Counted from the stretch's first letter, positions 42,450-51,934 are shown. The stretch: 64,000 bases of DNA from JACCTI01 sp038237435 (GCA_038237435.1 JBBRYT010000001.1:397408-461407); one strand, 5' to 3'. Translations and numbers: made by a program. Notes: generated by a model not told the origin, from the sequence alone.

Positions 42450-45364
42450 TAAGGCGCGACTACGCGATAGAAGCGCCTCGTTCCTGGATCAGGGTCTTCG
42501 TATTGAAGCGCGCCGCTCGAGCCGGTCGATACGGACGCGACCGTGGTGAAAGAGTTCGGCGCCAAATCCGATGAAGCTTCCACCCGGTTGACCGCGTTCG
42601 GCACGCCGATGCCTTGCACAAGCAAATGGCCGTTGCCGAGCCGCGTTAACGCCCGGAGGCTCGGTCCACTCGCCGCGGTCACCGGGCCGGACGCCGTGGT
42701 CGCGTTTCCGATAACCAGTCGCGCGGAAAAGGACTGCCCCGGATCGTGCGCAGTCAGGTCGAGCTGAAAGTCGAGATCGATCGCGCCGTTTCCGCCGGCG
42801 CCGGCAGCTATGGCGCCCAGGTCTAACGAGTGGTCCTGGAAGAAGATCAAGGCATCGGCAACCGTCGTGAAGGTCTGCGTCAGGATTGCGTTGTTCGAGC
42901 CAGCAGGCCTAATAATGCTGAAGGTGAGTGAGTCGAAACCATTTCCGGTGTACTGCGCGTCAAGGAATCCCACGAGCAACTTTTGCTGCGCTGGCAGTTT
43001 CGCGATATCGACCTCAATCGTCGCGTCCGCACGGTAGGTCTCGCTCAGACTACCGACGCTGCAGTAGCCCGCGCCGAGGACGGCCAGAGCCAGGACATCG
43101 CTCTTCGGTCCCACACCTTCGCTGGCATCGCCGCTGAGATTGAAGTCACGGCGCACCGTTGGATGACCAGCCAAGGCCGAGGCCGAATTGGGTGCCGGCG
43201 GGGTCGCATTCAGAAATGCGGCGCCCTGCAATTCCAAAGCACCGGAGAAATTCGCAGACGCTTGTCCAATCGTGGCGCGGGATTGCACGTGGCTGGTCGC
43301 GCTGACCGCACCGCTGATTGGCGCGATCCCGAAGCTATTCGCGCGCGGCACGAGGTTCTGCCCAAAACTCGGAGCGCTCGTGCTCGCACTCGCGGTCGCA
43401 TTTCCACTCGATCCGCCGATCGCAGTGGCATCTGCCTGCGCCACGCCGAACAGCTGCTCGCCTTTGCCGTTGCTGCCCCCGGCCGCGGCGCTGACATTGA
43501 CGAAGGTAATTCTAAATCCATCATTCGTTAGGCTGCCGCGCGCGGTGGCATCACCGCCGTGTCCGCCGAGTCCGTTAACCGAGTCGCCGCCGAAACCGCC
43601 CGCGGCACCGACTGTCAGGCGATAATCGTTGTTTCCGCTGGCGGTGCCTGACATGCTGGCGGAAGCAAAACCATTCCCGCCAGGCCCGCCACTGCTGGTG
43701 CCCGTGCCAAAGCCGCCGCGGCCGGCGGTCGCGCCGATGGTGGCCTGCAAGCCACTACTTGTTAGGCCGCTCTGATTAAATACAGAACTGGCGCTGCCAC
43801 CGGCGCCGGCCGTTCCGCCCGCGCTATCGCCGCCATTCCCACCGAGCGCGCTTTGCGTCAGGCCGAGAAAGCCGCTAGTCGAGCCAGCGACAGCATTCGT
43901 TAGGCTGGACGAAAAACCGGTCCCGCCATCGGCGCCGTTGAGACCTACGCCACCATTTCCGCCCAGTCCGCCGCCGTCGCTCCCGCGCAACGCGCTCACT
44001 TGCACCGCGCCGCCATTGGTCGAAACCGCGCTGACCTGGCCGAGCGTCGCGCCGCCTCCATCGCCGCCCTTCTTGCCCGCGCCCGAACCCGCCCCTCCGT
44101 TTCCTGGAATCGAGTTCACGAGGACCTGCATTCCGCCGGCACCCGAGTTGGTCGCGGCCGCAAAAGCATTCCCGCCATTCGACCCATTGCCCTGTGCCCC
44201 GGCGGAAAAGAAATTGCCGCCGTTTCCGCCAGTCGCGCTCGTAGAAACGCGGTTGTGATGAGTGGTAAGCGAAGTCCCGCTGATCACCTCCGATCGATCG
44301 GCGACCGACAAGCTGGAGCTGGCGTCGCCCGCGAGACCGGCCAGGCCTGTGACACTGTCGCCGCCGCGACCGCCGCGACTGTTTTGCGTTAGGCTAACGA
44401 ATGGTCCGCCGCCGCGAATCGCATCCGTCACGAAAGCGTTCGCTCCAATTCCGCCATCCGCACCAGCGAGGCCGATTCCCCCATTGCCGCCAAACAAACT
44501 AGCAGACACGCTCACGGGTTGAGCAGGAGAACTGGCGTTGAAAATTCCGGCCGCAAGCGTGCCGAAGATAGCGCTATTGCCATCACCGCCGTGGTGCCCC
44601 GCCCCGGCGCCTTGCCCGCCAGTCCCGCCGGTCGCCATCATCGTGGTCGCGACAGCATGATTGTCGTTGATGATAGGATCTGTGTTGCGCGCCGTCGCCA
44701 GAGAGTTCGCCGCGCCACCGTCGCCGCCATCGCCACTGCCGCTGATCACGCTGCCGCCCTGGCCGCCTTCAGTGGTGTCGGACACGGCGACGCTACCCCC
44801 TTCGCCATCCGCGTTCGTGGTCCCGATCGCGCTCCCTCCTGGAGCTGCGTTCGCACTTGCGGTATTCCCACCCGTGCCGCCGAGCGGAGCTCCAGTCGCG
44901 GTGACATTCAATCCACCTGTGCCATGACCGATGTTGTTAATGTGTGCGTTAGCCGAAGTGGTCGCGGACCCTCCGACACCTGCGGAACCACCGGACATTC
45001 CGCTGCCACCCGCACCACCCGTCGCTTTGGAGATCGCATTCGGTGGACCCACCGCCGGATTCGTAACCGGGGTATCGGTAATCGCAGAGGCGTTGCCGCC
45101 CGCGCCACCTGAACTTCCATTTCCGCCCTGACCGCCGGTCGCGGTCGCGCTGTTCGAACGATTTCCGGAGGTCGCACTCGCGTTCGCATTGCCGCCCGCG
45201 CCACCGGGAACTCCCGGGCCGCCGTTAATTCCGGGCGCGCCGGTTTGCGTATCGGAGCCGTCAGTGGGAGGCGGATTTGCACTTTGAGCGAATGGCAGCG
45301 CGCTCGCGCAGAAGATAAGCGCCAGCGCTGCTCTGATAAATGGAGATTTTCTTTTCATAGACAC
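42449..45364 (-). CDS. secreted glycine-rich GGxGG-repeat protein with FYR-type C-terminal domain
   Basis: A 971-residue exported protein. A signal peptide (FIRAALALIFCASALPFAQS) leads into about 650 residues of imperfect Gly/Ala/Ser/Asn repeats such as GGAGGNASA and GGQGGNGSSGG. These recall mycobacterial PGRS regions and polyglycine-II bundles. The last 250 residues are a folded part (VGFLDAQYTGNGFDSLTFSI, FQLDLTAHDPGQSFSARLVI). They end in a domain (LLVQGIGVPN, YEDPDPGTRRFYRVVAP) shared with the propeller protein at 56 kb. Surface adhesion, matrix or ice-binding roles are only guesses. At least five dispersed motifs lie in the gene, encoding SLTN-like units. The stop abuts a REPIN. Confidence 0.75.
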   Translation of the reverse strand: MSMKRKSPFIRAALALIFCASALPFAQSANPPPTDGSDTQTGAPGINGGPGVPGGAGGNANASATSGNRSNSATATGGQGGNGSSGGAGGNASAITDTPVTNPAVGPPNAISKATGGAGGSGMSGGSAGVGGSATTSANAHINNIGHGTGGLNVTATGAPLGGTGGNTASANAAPGGSAIGTTNADGEGGSVAVSDTTEGGQGGSVISGSGDGGDGGAANSLATARNTDPIINDNHAVATTMMATGGTGGQGAGAGHHGGDGNSAIFGTLAAGIFNASSPAQPVSVSASLFGGNGGIGLAGADGGIGANAFVTDAIRGGGPFVSLTQNSRGGRGGDSVTGLAGLAGDASSSLSVADRSEVISGTSLTTHHNRVSTSATGGNGGNFFSAGAQGNGSNGGNAFAAATNSGAGGMQVLVNSIPGNGGAGSGAGKKGGDGGGATLGQVSAVSTNGGAVQVSALRGSDGGGLGGNGGVGLNGADGGTGFSSSLTNAVAGSTSGFLGLTQSALGGNGGDSAGGTAGAGGSASSVFNQSGLTSSGLQATIGATAGRGGFGTGTSSGGPGGNGFASASMSGTASGNNDYRLTVGAAGGFGGDSVNGLGGHGGDATARGSLTNDGFRITFVNVSAAAGGSNGKGEQLFGVAQADATAIGGSSGNATASASTSAPSFGQNLVPRANSFGIAPISGAVSATSHVQSRATIGQASANFSGALELQGAAFLNATPPAPNSASALAGHPTVRRDFNLSGDASEGVGPKSDVLALAVLGAGYCSVGSLSETYRADATIEVDIAKLPAQQKLLVGFLDAQYTGNGFDSLTFSIIRPAGSNNAILTQTFTTVADALIFFQDHSLDLGAIAAGAGGNGAIDLDFQLDLTAHDPGQSFSARLVIGNATTASGPVTAASGPSLRALTRLGNGHLLVQGIGVPNAVNRVEASSDLAPNSFTTVASVSTGSSGALQYEDPDPGTRRFYRVVAP

Positions 45365-45496
45365 GCCCTGGCAGGTTCCGTTTTCGCCTCTGCGCGCCCC
45401 TTTCGCGAACGCCGAATAGTTACGCTGTTGTTACCTGGCCAGGCGTACGCGGAAAAAACTTCGCTTGTCGCGGCGCTTGCTAATAATCAGCGGCGG

Positions 45497-46438
45497 GTGA
45501 AGAAGCTGATCGTCCAAATAACCTGCTACAACGAAGAGGAAGCGCTCCCGATCGCGCTTCGCGCTCTACCGAGACAGGTCGATGGTTTCGAGAAGGTCGA
45601 ATGGCTTATCGTCGATGATGGAAGCACCGATCGCACAGTAGAAATCGCGCGCGCGAACGGTGTCGATCACATCGTTGAACTTGGAACACATCAGGGATTG
45701 GCCCGCGGTTTCATGGCGGGAATCGACGCCAGCTTGCGCGCCGGCGCAGACGTGATCGTCAACACCGACGCCGATAACCAATATTACGCGGCCGATATTC
45801 CGAAACTTCTAGCGCCGATCATGCACGGCGAAGCGCAGATTGTCATTGGTGCGCGACCCATCGGCGCGACGGAACATTTTTCTCCGTTGAAGAAGATGTT
45901 ACAGCGCGTGGGGTCGCGGGTGGTTCGTGCGGCGAGCCGGACAAGCGTGGCTGACGCGCCGAGCGGATTCCGCGCCATGACGCGCGATGCCGCAATGCAA
46001 CTCAATGTTTTTAGTCCGTATTCCTACACGCTCGAAACCATCATCCAGGCCGGACAAAAAAATATTCCCATCACCTCGGTGCCGATTCGGACCAATCCTG
46101 ATTTGCGACCATCGCGTCTCGTCACCTCCACGCGCTCGTACGTGCAACGCTCGGTCATCACCATCCTGCGAATTTTCATTACGTATAAACCGCTGCGTTT
46201 TTTTCTCTTGATGGGCGCGATCCCGTTCACGCTCGGTTTTCTCATCGGCGTGCGCTGGCTCATCCTCTTCAACCAGGAACCGACGCGCAGTCGCACACCG
46301 AGTCTGATCCTCGCCGCGATCCTGATTCTGATTGGCGTGCAATTGTGGTCGTTAGGCGCGGTCGCGGATGTGATCGCCGTGAATCGCAAGCTGCTCGAGG
46401 ACGTGCAACAGCGTCTGAAGAAGATCGAATACCAGTGA
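45497..46438 (+). CDS. glycosyltransferase family 2 with C-terminal membrane helices (GtrB/DPM1-like)
   Basis: About 313 residues. The GT-A fold is evident: LIVQITCYNEEEALPIALRA, WLIVDDGSTDRTVEIA, IVNTDADNQYYAADIPKLL (DxD-like) and a SGFRAMTRDAA region. Two C-terminal membrane helices follow (FFLLMGAIPFTLGFLIGVRW, LILAAILILIGVQLWSL). This is the layout of enzymes that charge polyprenyl phosphate with a sugar, so a lipid-linked sugar donor is the likely product. The GTG at 45497 is chosen because upstream codons lie in a region antisense to the glycine-rich gene and lack the family pattern. First of a coupled series. Confidence 0.82.
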   Translation: MKKLIVQITCYNEEEALPIALRALPRQVDGFEKVEWLIVDDGSTDRTVEIARANGVDHIVELGTHQGLARGFMAGIDASLRAGADVIVNTDADNQYYAADIPKLLAPIMHGEAQIVIGARPIGATEHFSPLKKMLQRVGSRVVRAASRTSVADAPSGFRAMTRDAAMQLNVFSPYSYTLETIIQAGQKNIPITSVPIRTNPDLRPSRLVTSTRSYVQRSVITILRIFITYKPLRFFLLMGAIPFTLGFLIGVRWLILFNQEPTRSRTPSLILAAILILIGVQLWSLGAVADVIAVNRKLLEDVQQRLKKIEYQ

Positions 46439-47994
46439 GTCGCGACGTGTTCGCTCGCGAGGCGCTCGCGCAGATTCCGAAAATCCTGACGCTGCAGGAC
46501 CGCAACCCGCATTCACCGACCTACGGCTGCTTCGATCGCAATTTCTGGCACTACAAGATCATCGATTTCCCGAGCGGGATGGCGCAGGAATTCGTCTGGC
46601 CGCTCGCGCTCGTCCACTCTTTAGACCTGTCGGACAATTCTTATTTCCAACAGTCGTCGATCAGGGAATGGGCGGAAGCGGGAATGCTTTTCGCAGCACG
46701 CAACGCACACCGCGATGGATCGTGTGACGATTATTTTCCGTTCGAAAAAGCGAGTGGCGCGGCGGCGTTTTCACTGCTGGCCGCGATCGAAAGTTACGCG
46801 TTGCTGAAATTGGAGCGGTTGGAGTTGCTCGAGTTTTTTTCGCGACGCGTTGATTCGCTGGCGACTTACGAAGAAAGCGGACGCCTGGCGAATCATGAGG
46901 CGTTGATTGCACTTTGCCTGGAAAAGCTTGGACGCAAGGAAGCCGCCGCGCGCCGTTTGCAGCGCGTGCTTGAATGGCAAGACAAAGAAGGATGGTTCGC
47001 CGAATACGAAGGCTGCGATCCGGGTTATCAAACACTGACGATCGGGCTGCTCGCGCAGTTCTATGAACTTTCGCCTAACCAATCGTTAAAGAGTGCCTTG
47101 GTGAGGGCGATTCAATTTGCAGAACATTTCGTTCATCCGGACGGCTCATTCGGCGGCGAGTATGGCAGCCGGAATACTTACAATTTTTTCCCACACGGCT
47201 TTGAACTGGCCGGCCAGTGGTTGCCCGAAGCGCTCGCTATCAACGATCGTTTTCTAATTGGCCTAACGAATGGTCTCGCGTCGTGTTATGCGGACGATCA
47301 TATCATCGGACATCACACTTGGAGTTACCTCCTCGCCTGGCAGTATTGGATTTCTCAACGGCCGCCGCGCAGACCAACAATTAGTGGTCGAACGCATTTC
47401 CTACGCGCCGGTATTTTGATCGACCGTCGCACAGGCGCGACGCTTTATCTCGCGCTCAACAAAGGGGGCGTTTTCAAATTCTTCTCCGGCGAACGACTCG
47501 TCGTGTCGGACACGCAGTTGTCCGTCGTCGTGGGTCGAGGCAACGCCGTCGCACATTTGATCGATAACTACGCGGTCCGACTGGACGATGACACAATCAC
47601 GATCGCAGGACATCTCGGTTGGGCGAAGGAAAACCGTATGAGTACGATGAAGCTTCTGTTCCTGCGGATTTTCATGCTCACGATCGGTCGCTTCTTCCCT
47701 GATCTGGTGCGCAGAGTTTTGCAGGGCATTCTCATCACCGGAAAACAACCGGCGCCGATTGATTTCACGCGAACACTGACGTGGCGCGAAAGTCGGTTGC
47801 ATGTTGTCGATGAATTAACCGCTCCAAATTGGGAAAACGTGCGCGCCGTTGGAATCGGTCCGGCGCAAACTTCAATCTACGTCGCCATGAGTCGCACCTG
47901 GCAGGCCGGACAACTTCAACCGTGGCTCGATCTCACTCCAGATATTCGAAAACTGAAGGCGGGTGAACCGTTGCGAGTTGAGCGCACCTTCTGA
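46435..47994 (+). CDS. uncharacterised alpha/alpha-toroid-like protein of a glycan cluster
   Basis: A 519-residue protein starting GTG at 46435, overlapping the GT2 stop as GTGA. The N-terminal two thirds consist of helical pairs typical of alpha/alpha-toroids, as in heparinase- or epimerase-like enzymes (FVWPLALVHSLDLSDN, GAAAFSLLAAIESYALL, EALIALCLEKLGRKEAAARR, YQTLTIGLLAQFYELSPNQS). Conserved-looking aromatic and acidic stretches are SCDDYFPFEKASG and DGSFGGEYGSRNTYNFFPHG. The C-terminal part is beta-rich (LYLALNKGGVFKFFSGERLV). I cannot name the enzyme; glycan or glycolipid processing is inferred from context. Confidence 0.6.
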   Translation: MSRDVFAREALAQIPKILTLQDRNPHSPTYGCFDRNFWHYKIIDFPSGMAQEFVWPLALVHSLDLSDNSYFQQSSIREWAEAGMLFAARNAHRDGSCDDYFPFEKASGAAAFSLLAAIESYALLKLERLELLEFFSRRVDSLATYEESGRLANHEALIALCLEKLGRKEAAARRLQRVLEWQDKEGWFAEYEGCDPGYQTLTIGLLAQFYELSPNQSLKSALVRAIQFAEHFVHPDGSFGGEYGSRNTYNFFPHGFELAGQWLPEALAINDRFLIGLTNGLASCYADDHIIGHHTWSYLLAWQYWISQRPPRRPTISGRTHFLRAGILIDRRTGATLYLALNKGGVFKFFSGERLVVSDTQLSVVVGRGNAVAHLIDNYAVRLDDDTITIAGHLGWAKENRMSTMKLLFLRIFMLTIGRFFPDLVRRVLQGILITGKQPAPIDFTRTLTWRESRLHVVDELTAPNWENVRAVGIGPAQTSIYVAMSRTWQAGQLQPWLDLTPDIRKLKAGEPLRVERTF

Positions 47995-48923
47995 AAAAGA
48001 TCGCCTCACTACTCGTTAGTCTCGGGCTGCTCGCGCTCATTTATTGGCAGCTCAGTCGGCGCGGGCAAATGCACGAACTCGCGCGCGTTTTCCGCGATTG
48101 CGATCGCGTCTGGATGACGCTCAGCCTGGGCATGGTCGTGCCGTTGACACTGCTGACGTCGCGACGCTTGCAACAACTCATGCCGCGACGCGTTCAACTC
48201 AGCTTCGGCGAAGCGAACAAACTCATTCTCGCCGCCAGCACCTTGAACCTGATTCTGCCTTCGAAAATGGGCGACATCGCCAAGGCGTGGTTCATGAGGG
48301 AGCGCGGTCATCGCGTCAGCTCGCTCGCCTTTGCCCTGGTCGTTTTCGAAAAAACCTGCGACATGCTTTCACTGCTTTTGTGGTGCGTCCTGGGTCTGCT
48401 TTTTTATCCGGCGAAGGACGCACTCTTTTGGATGATGACGGCGACGATCAGCGCGGCATTTATTATCGGCTTGCTCTTGTTAGACCAACCGCGTTTCGCC
48501 GTATTTATTTTCCGCAGCGCACGCCTGACACAATTGAGCGAGGCCTGGCAGGAAATGCATGATTATTTTTGGTCGAGCAAAACACGCCTAACGAGTGTCG
48601 CTTTCACTTCGCTCTTTATTTGGTTTCTGCATCTGCTGCAAATATGGATGTTCATCCGCGCGCTCAACGCTTCGACACCGTTCCTCGCCAGTCTGGCGCT
48701 TTCGCCATTGGCGATTCTGGCGGGACTGCTGCCGTTAACCTTCGCCGGCGTCGGCACTCGCGATGCCGCCCTCGTTTTCTTTTATCAACCCTACTTCGCT
48801 GCTCCGACCGCAGCGGCGCTCGGTCTGCTTTGCACGGCCCGCTATATATTGCCGGCGCTGGGCGGGCTGCCGTTCGTTTCTAGGGCGCGGGCGACTCTTC
48901 CATCACCGCGCGAAAGCGACTGA
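47991..48923 (+). CDS. lysylphosphatidylglycerol synthase TM region / UPF0104 flippase-like membrane protein
   Basis: About 310 residues with eight or more membrane segments, of the family in LPG synthases and putative glycolipid flippases. Recognisable parts are ILAASTLNLILPSKMGDIAK, FALVVFEKTCDMLSLLLWCV and LSPLAILAGLLPLTFAGVGT followed by RDAA. The first ATG (48069) would delete the conserved first helix. The only upstream start-like codon after an in-frame stop is CTG at 47991, giving (M)KKIASLLVSLGLLALIYW and a CTGA overlap with the previous stop. It overlaps the convergent GT-C-like gene by 44 bases. Confidence 0.75.
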   Translation: MKKIASLLVSLGLLALIYWQLSRRGQMHELARVFRDCDRVWMTLSLGMVVPLTLLTSRRLQQLMPRRVQLSFGEANKLILAASTLNLILPSKMGDIAKAWFMRERGHRVSSLAFALVVFEKTCDMLSLLLWCVLGLLFYPAKDALFWMMTATISAAFIIGLLLLDQPRFAVFIFRSARLTQLSEAWQEMHDYFWSSKTRLTSVAFTSLFIWFLHLLQIWMFIRALNASTPFLASLALSPLAILAGLLPLTFAGVGTRDAALVFFYQPYFAAPTAAALGLLCTARYILPALGGLPFVSRARATLPSPRESD

Positions 48924-50796
48924 ACTCGACACGCTGCGTTTTTTCCCCGAAGCGCAGTTGGATTTCGCAGGCCGTCCTCGCGGCGGGAATAGCGAGCGCA
49001 AAAAAATCCCGGCCTGGCTGACGCGTCAGATATGGCCGCAGCACGAGCGCCTTTTTCTTATCATGCGGACCGGAAACAAAACGGAGCCGAAGATCGAACG
49101 CGTCCACTTGATCGGACGCGGCTTCCACCTCCAGCCTAACGAGTCGTCCGCGGCATTGCTCAGGAATTTGCCAAATTGTTTTCAGGCGCGGACGCGCGTG
49201 TTCGCGTTCCCAAGTGGCTGGGAGCGTCGGCATCACGTCAACCGTGACCGTCGAGGCAGCAGATCCCTCGCGACGTTTGCGATAAAAGACGAGTTCCGGC
49301 GAATCGTTTTTCACCAGCGCTTGCTTCAGTTCCCAATTCGTTTCGGGTTGGAGAAAATAGGATGCGAGCTGCGGTCGCGACGCCTCGGGATTATGGTTGA
49401 GCCGTTGCGTGACACGAAGCCACGTCAGTTTGTGCGCATACCAAAGTTCATCGGCACTGGCCGCTTCGGCCTCCAGCGCGGGATCGCGTTCGAGGATTTC
49501 GCCGTGCGTGAGGAAGCGAAAACGCGCGGCATCGCGCGGCGAAACCAGACGCGCCAAATCGCGCATGGAAGCGTGGGTGAAAACGGTCGCCCCATCTGGC
49601 ACCGATGCGAGATAACGTCGCATTTCCGGAACGAATCCCGAGTGGAAAAAATTCCGTTCTGTCGTTAGGCAAAAAAATACCAGCAAGCTTGAACCGAAAA
49701 AAATTGGCGTGAACCGACGCGGAAAAGTGCGGGCGAAAAATGGCCGCATTTGCAGCCGTTGTTTCAATTCGCGCAAGGCGAAGACTGCTAGCAACGACAT
49801 TGGAATAGCGACGCTCGCGAGGAAGCGCGGCGCATCGCGCACGAGTGGACGAAGGGGATGGAAACTTTGCGGCGCGCAGGAATATTCGAGCAAGAGCAGG
49901 ACAGACCAGAGCGTGAGAACACGCGGAAAGATCTCGCGCCGACGCCAGGCCAGCCACATTCCCGCGAGCGCGCATAAGGAGTAGAGGCGCGCGAGCGGAT
50001 CGTGCCAAAAACTATCGAGGAAGCGAAACGGCAGCAGCCATGGATTCTCGAATTCCGTACCTTTGGCCGCGCGATTAAGAGTGTTGGCCGTTAGATCGTG
50101 CAGCCAATCGCCGAAGAGACGGTGGTAGAAAAAACATTCCGCCAAATAGAAAAGAAGCGCGACCAGACCGCCGACGAGCAACCAGTGAAAACGCGCGCGG
50201 AAATAAAGCGCAGTGCAGATCACCAATACCGGCACAAGAAAAAGACCGGTCACGCGATTCGATTCGAGAACGAAGACGAAGAGGCCAGTGGCGCTCGCCC
50301 ATAACCACGCACGTCGAACATCGGGCGCATGCATAGTTTCCCACCAGGCCAGCATGGCCGCGGCGCCCCAGACTGCTTCCGATAAATCCGGCATGGGCGC
50401 GAAACAAACCGGATCGAGAAACGGATGGAAAATAAACGCGAGCGCGGCGCAGAACGCGAAAGCGAAACCGCTTGTTAGGCGTCGGCTTAATAAAGAAGTC
50501 AGCACCCCGCCCGCCGCTAAATAAATTATCGGCTCGCCCCAGAAGGATAAAAGGCCGGCGAGTCCGAGTGTTTGCAGCAACCAGCACACGGCCCAGACCG
50601 GCCAGCGCAGATCGTAAAAGCTCAGCGGGTTCCAGGCGCCGAAACCTTTCTCGTGCACAGCGAGCGCGGTGCTCCAATAAGTCACGTCGTCGCCCAGGAG
50701 CGGCTCGTTCAAAAAACAGAAGCCGAGCGCTGCACCCAGTGCGCCGAAAAAAACCAAATGAATTCCGAATCGTTCTTGCATCGATTTGGCGGGCAA
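48880..50796 (-). CDS. GT-C-type membrane glycosyltransferase-like protein
   Basis: A 638-residue protein. The first 370 residues contain about nine to ten membrane helices, with an acidic pair early in the first loop (NEPLLGDDVTYWSTALAVHE) as in ArnT/PMT-like GT-C enzymes, and further loops such as HPFLDPVCFAPMPDLSEAVW. The final 250 residues are a soluble, probably periplasmic domain (RYLASVPDGATVFTHASMRD, LVRLEVEAASDQVDAFDLRL). A polyprenyl-phosphate sugar donor, perhaps made by the nearby GT2, is a reasonable inference. The acceptor is unknown. It converges on the flippase-like gene. Confidence 0.65.
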   Translation of the reverse strand: MPAKSMQERFGIHLVFFGALGAALGFCFLNEPLLGDDVTYWSTALAVHEKGFGAWNPLSFYDLRWPVWAVCWLLQTLGLAGLLSFWGEPIIYLAAGGVLTSLLSRRLTSGFAFAFCAALAFIFHPFLDPVCFAPMPDLSEAVWGAAAMLAWWETMHAPDVRRAWLWASATGLFVFVLESNRVTGLFLVPVLVICTALYFRARFHWLLVGGLVALLFYLAECFFYHRLFGDWLHDLTANTLNRAAKGTEFENPWLLPFRFLDSFWHDPLARLYSLCALAGMWLAWRRREIFPRVLTLWSVLLLLEYSCAPQSFHPLRPLVRDAPRFLASVAIPMSLLAVFALRELKQRLQMRPFFARTFPRRFTPIFFGSSLLVFFCLTTERNFFHSGFVPEMRRYLASVPDGATVFTHASMRDLARLVSPRDAARFRFLTHGEILERDPALEAEAASADELWYAHKLTWLRVTQRLNHNPEASRPQLASYFLQPETNWELKQALVKNDSPELVFYRKRREGSAASTVTVDVMPTLPATWEREHARPRLKTIWQIPEQCRGRLVRLEVEAASDQVDAFDLRLRFVSGPHDKKKALVLRPYLTRQPGRDFFALAIPAARTACEIQLRFGEKTQRVEFSRFRAVMEESPAP

Positions 50797-50821
50797 GGTC
50801 AGGATGAAGTCCGCGAGCGAG

Positions 50822-51838
50822 CTACTCGTGGTAAATTTCGACGACGGCTTTTCCGTCGGGCCCTATATGCCCGCGATACATGCCGGAGGTATTGAAGGGC
50901 GCCGCGAAACTTCCGTCGCGTCCGAGCACAATGACCCCGCCTTTGCCGCCCAGCTTGTTCGCTTTGGCGAGGGCGCTCTCGGCAGCCTCTGCGACCGACA
51001 AGCCTTTATAGCCGATCAACGCGGAAATCTCGTGCGCAACGCTCGCGCGAATAAAGTATTCGCCATCACCAGTCCCGGAGACGGCGCAGGTTTGATTATC
51101 GGCATAAGTTCCGGCACCGATAATTGGCGAATCTCCGATGCGTCCGACGCGTTTGTTCGTCATTCCGCCGGTTGAAGTTCCGGCCGCGAGGTTGCCGGCC
51201 ATATCCAAGGCCACCGCGCCAACTGTTCCCCGCTTGCCATCTTCTCCGGGCGGCTTTTTCTCCGCTTTTTCTTTATCGCGTTGCAACTCCTGCCAGCGGC
51301 GCTCAGTTCGGAAATACTCCTCCGGCATCATCTCGACGCCCTGCTCTTTCGCGAAGGCCTCTGCACCGTCGCCGACTAGCAGCACGTGTTTCGATTTTTC
51401 CATTATCATGCGCGCGAGGCTGATCGGGTTCTTAATGCGCTTCACCCCGGCGACAGCTCCCGCCGCGAGCGTGCGGCCATCCATGATCGACGAATCAAGT
51501 TCGATCGTCCCCGCGCTGGTGAAGACTGCGCCTTTACCGGCATTGAAGAGCGGCGAATCTTCCATCAGGTGGATCGCACCTTCGACGGCATCGAGTCCGC
51601 TGCCATTCGCATTCAAGATTCGGTAACCGGTCTCGAGTGCTTCAGTCAGCTTGGCCCGATATTCCTTCTCCAAGTCCGGCGGCATTTCCTCTCGACTGAT
51701 TGCACCTGCGCCGCCGTGAATTACAAACATGAACTGGGGGCGCTCGCTAGGCTTACCCGTTTCGCTCTGGTCTGCTGCCATACTTAGAAGAGGTATCGAG
51801 AAAAAGAGTAAGGATAGGAAATGAGTAGTTATGTCCAT
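50822..51838 (-). CDS. exported isoaspartyl peptidase / L-asparaginase (Ntn-hydrolase)
   Basis: Plant-type asparaginase family, about 338 residues. A signal peptide (MDITTHFLSLLFFSIPLLSM) indicates export. The mature part opens QFMFVIHGGAGAISREEMPP; SPLFNAGKGAVFTSAGTIEL is conserved. The autocleavage site and nucleophilic Thr are in GKRGTVGAVALDMAGNLAAG, followed by TSTGGMTNKRVGRIGDSPII and the small-subunit GTGDGEYF. The precursor should cleave into two subunits before that Thr. Start ATG 51838 gives the signal peptide directly; a longer frame adds 15 residues. Confidence 0.9.
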   Translation of the reverse strand: MDITTHFLSLLFFSIPLLSMAADQSETGKPSERPQFMFVIHGGAGAISREEMPPDLEKEYRAKLTEALETGYRILNANGSGLDAVEGAIHLMEDSPLFNAGKGAVFTSAGTIELDSSIMDGRTLAAGAVAGVKRIKNPISLARMIMEKSKHVLLVGDGAEAFAKEQGVEMMPEEYFRTERRWQELQRDKEKAEKKPPGEDGKRGTVGAVALDMAGNLAAGTSTGGMTNKRVGRIGDSPIIGAGTYADNQTCAVSGTGDGEYFIRASVAHEISALIGYKGLSVAEAAESALAKANKLGGKGGVIVLGRDGSFAAPFNTSGMYRGHIGPDGKAVVEIYHE

Positions 51839-51934
51839 GGTGCGATCCACCGGCCGAGATAACATAGCCGAGAGCGCGATCAAGCCAGTAGATCGTCATT
51901 TGCTCGCAGGTATGTGTGCGCGGAAGGTTTAACC

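Noticed and set aside
42449..45364. Possible CRISPR or tandem-repeat array
   Set aside because: The repetition is at protein level (GGxGG units) with irregular spacing and no constant direct repeats or spacers.
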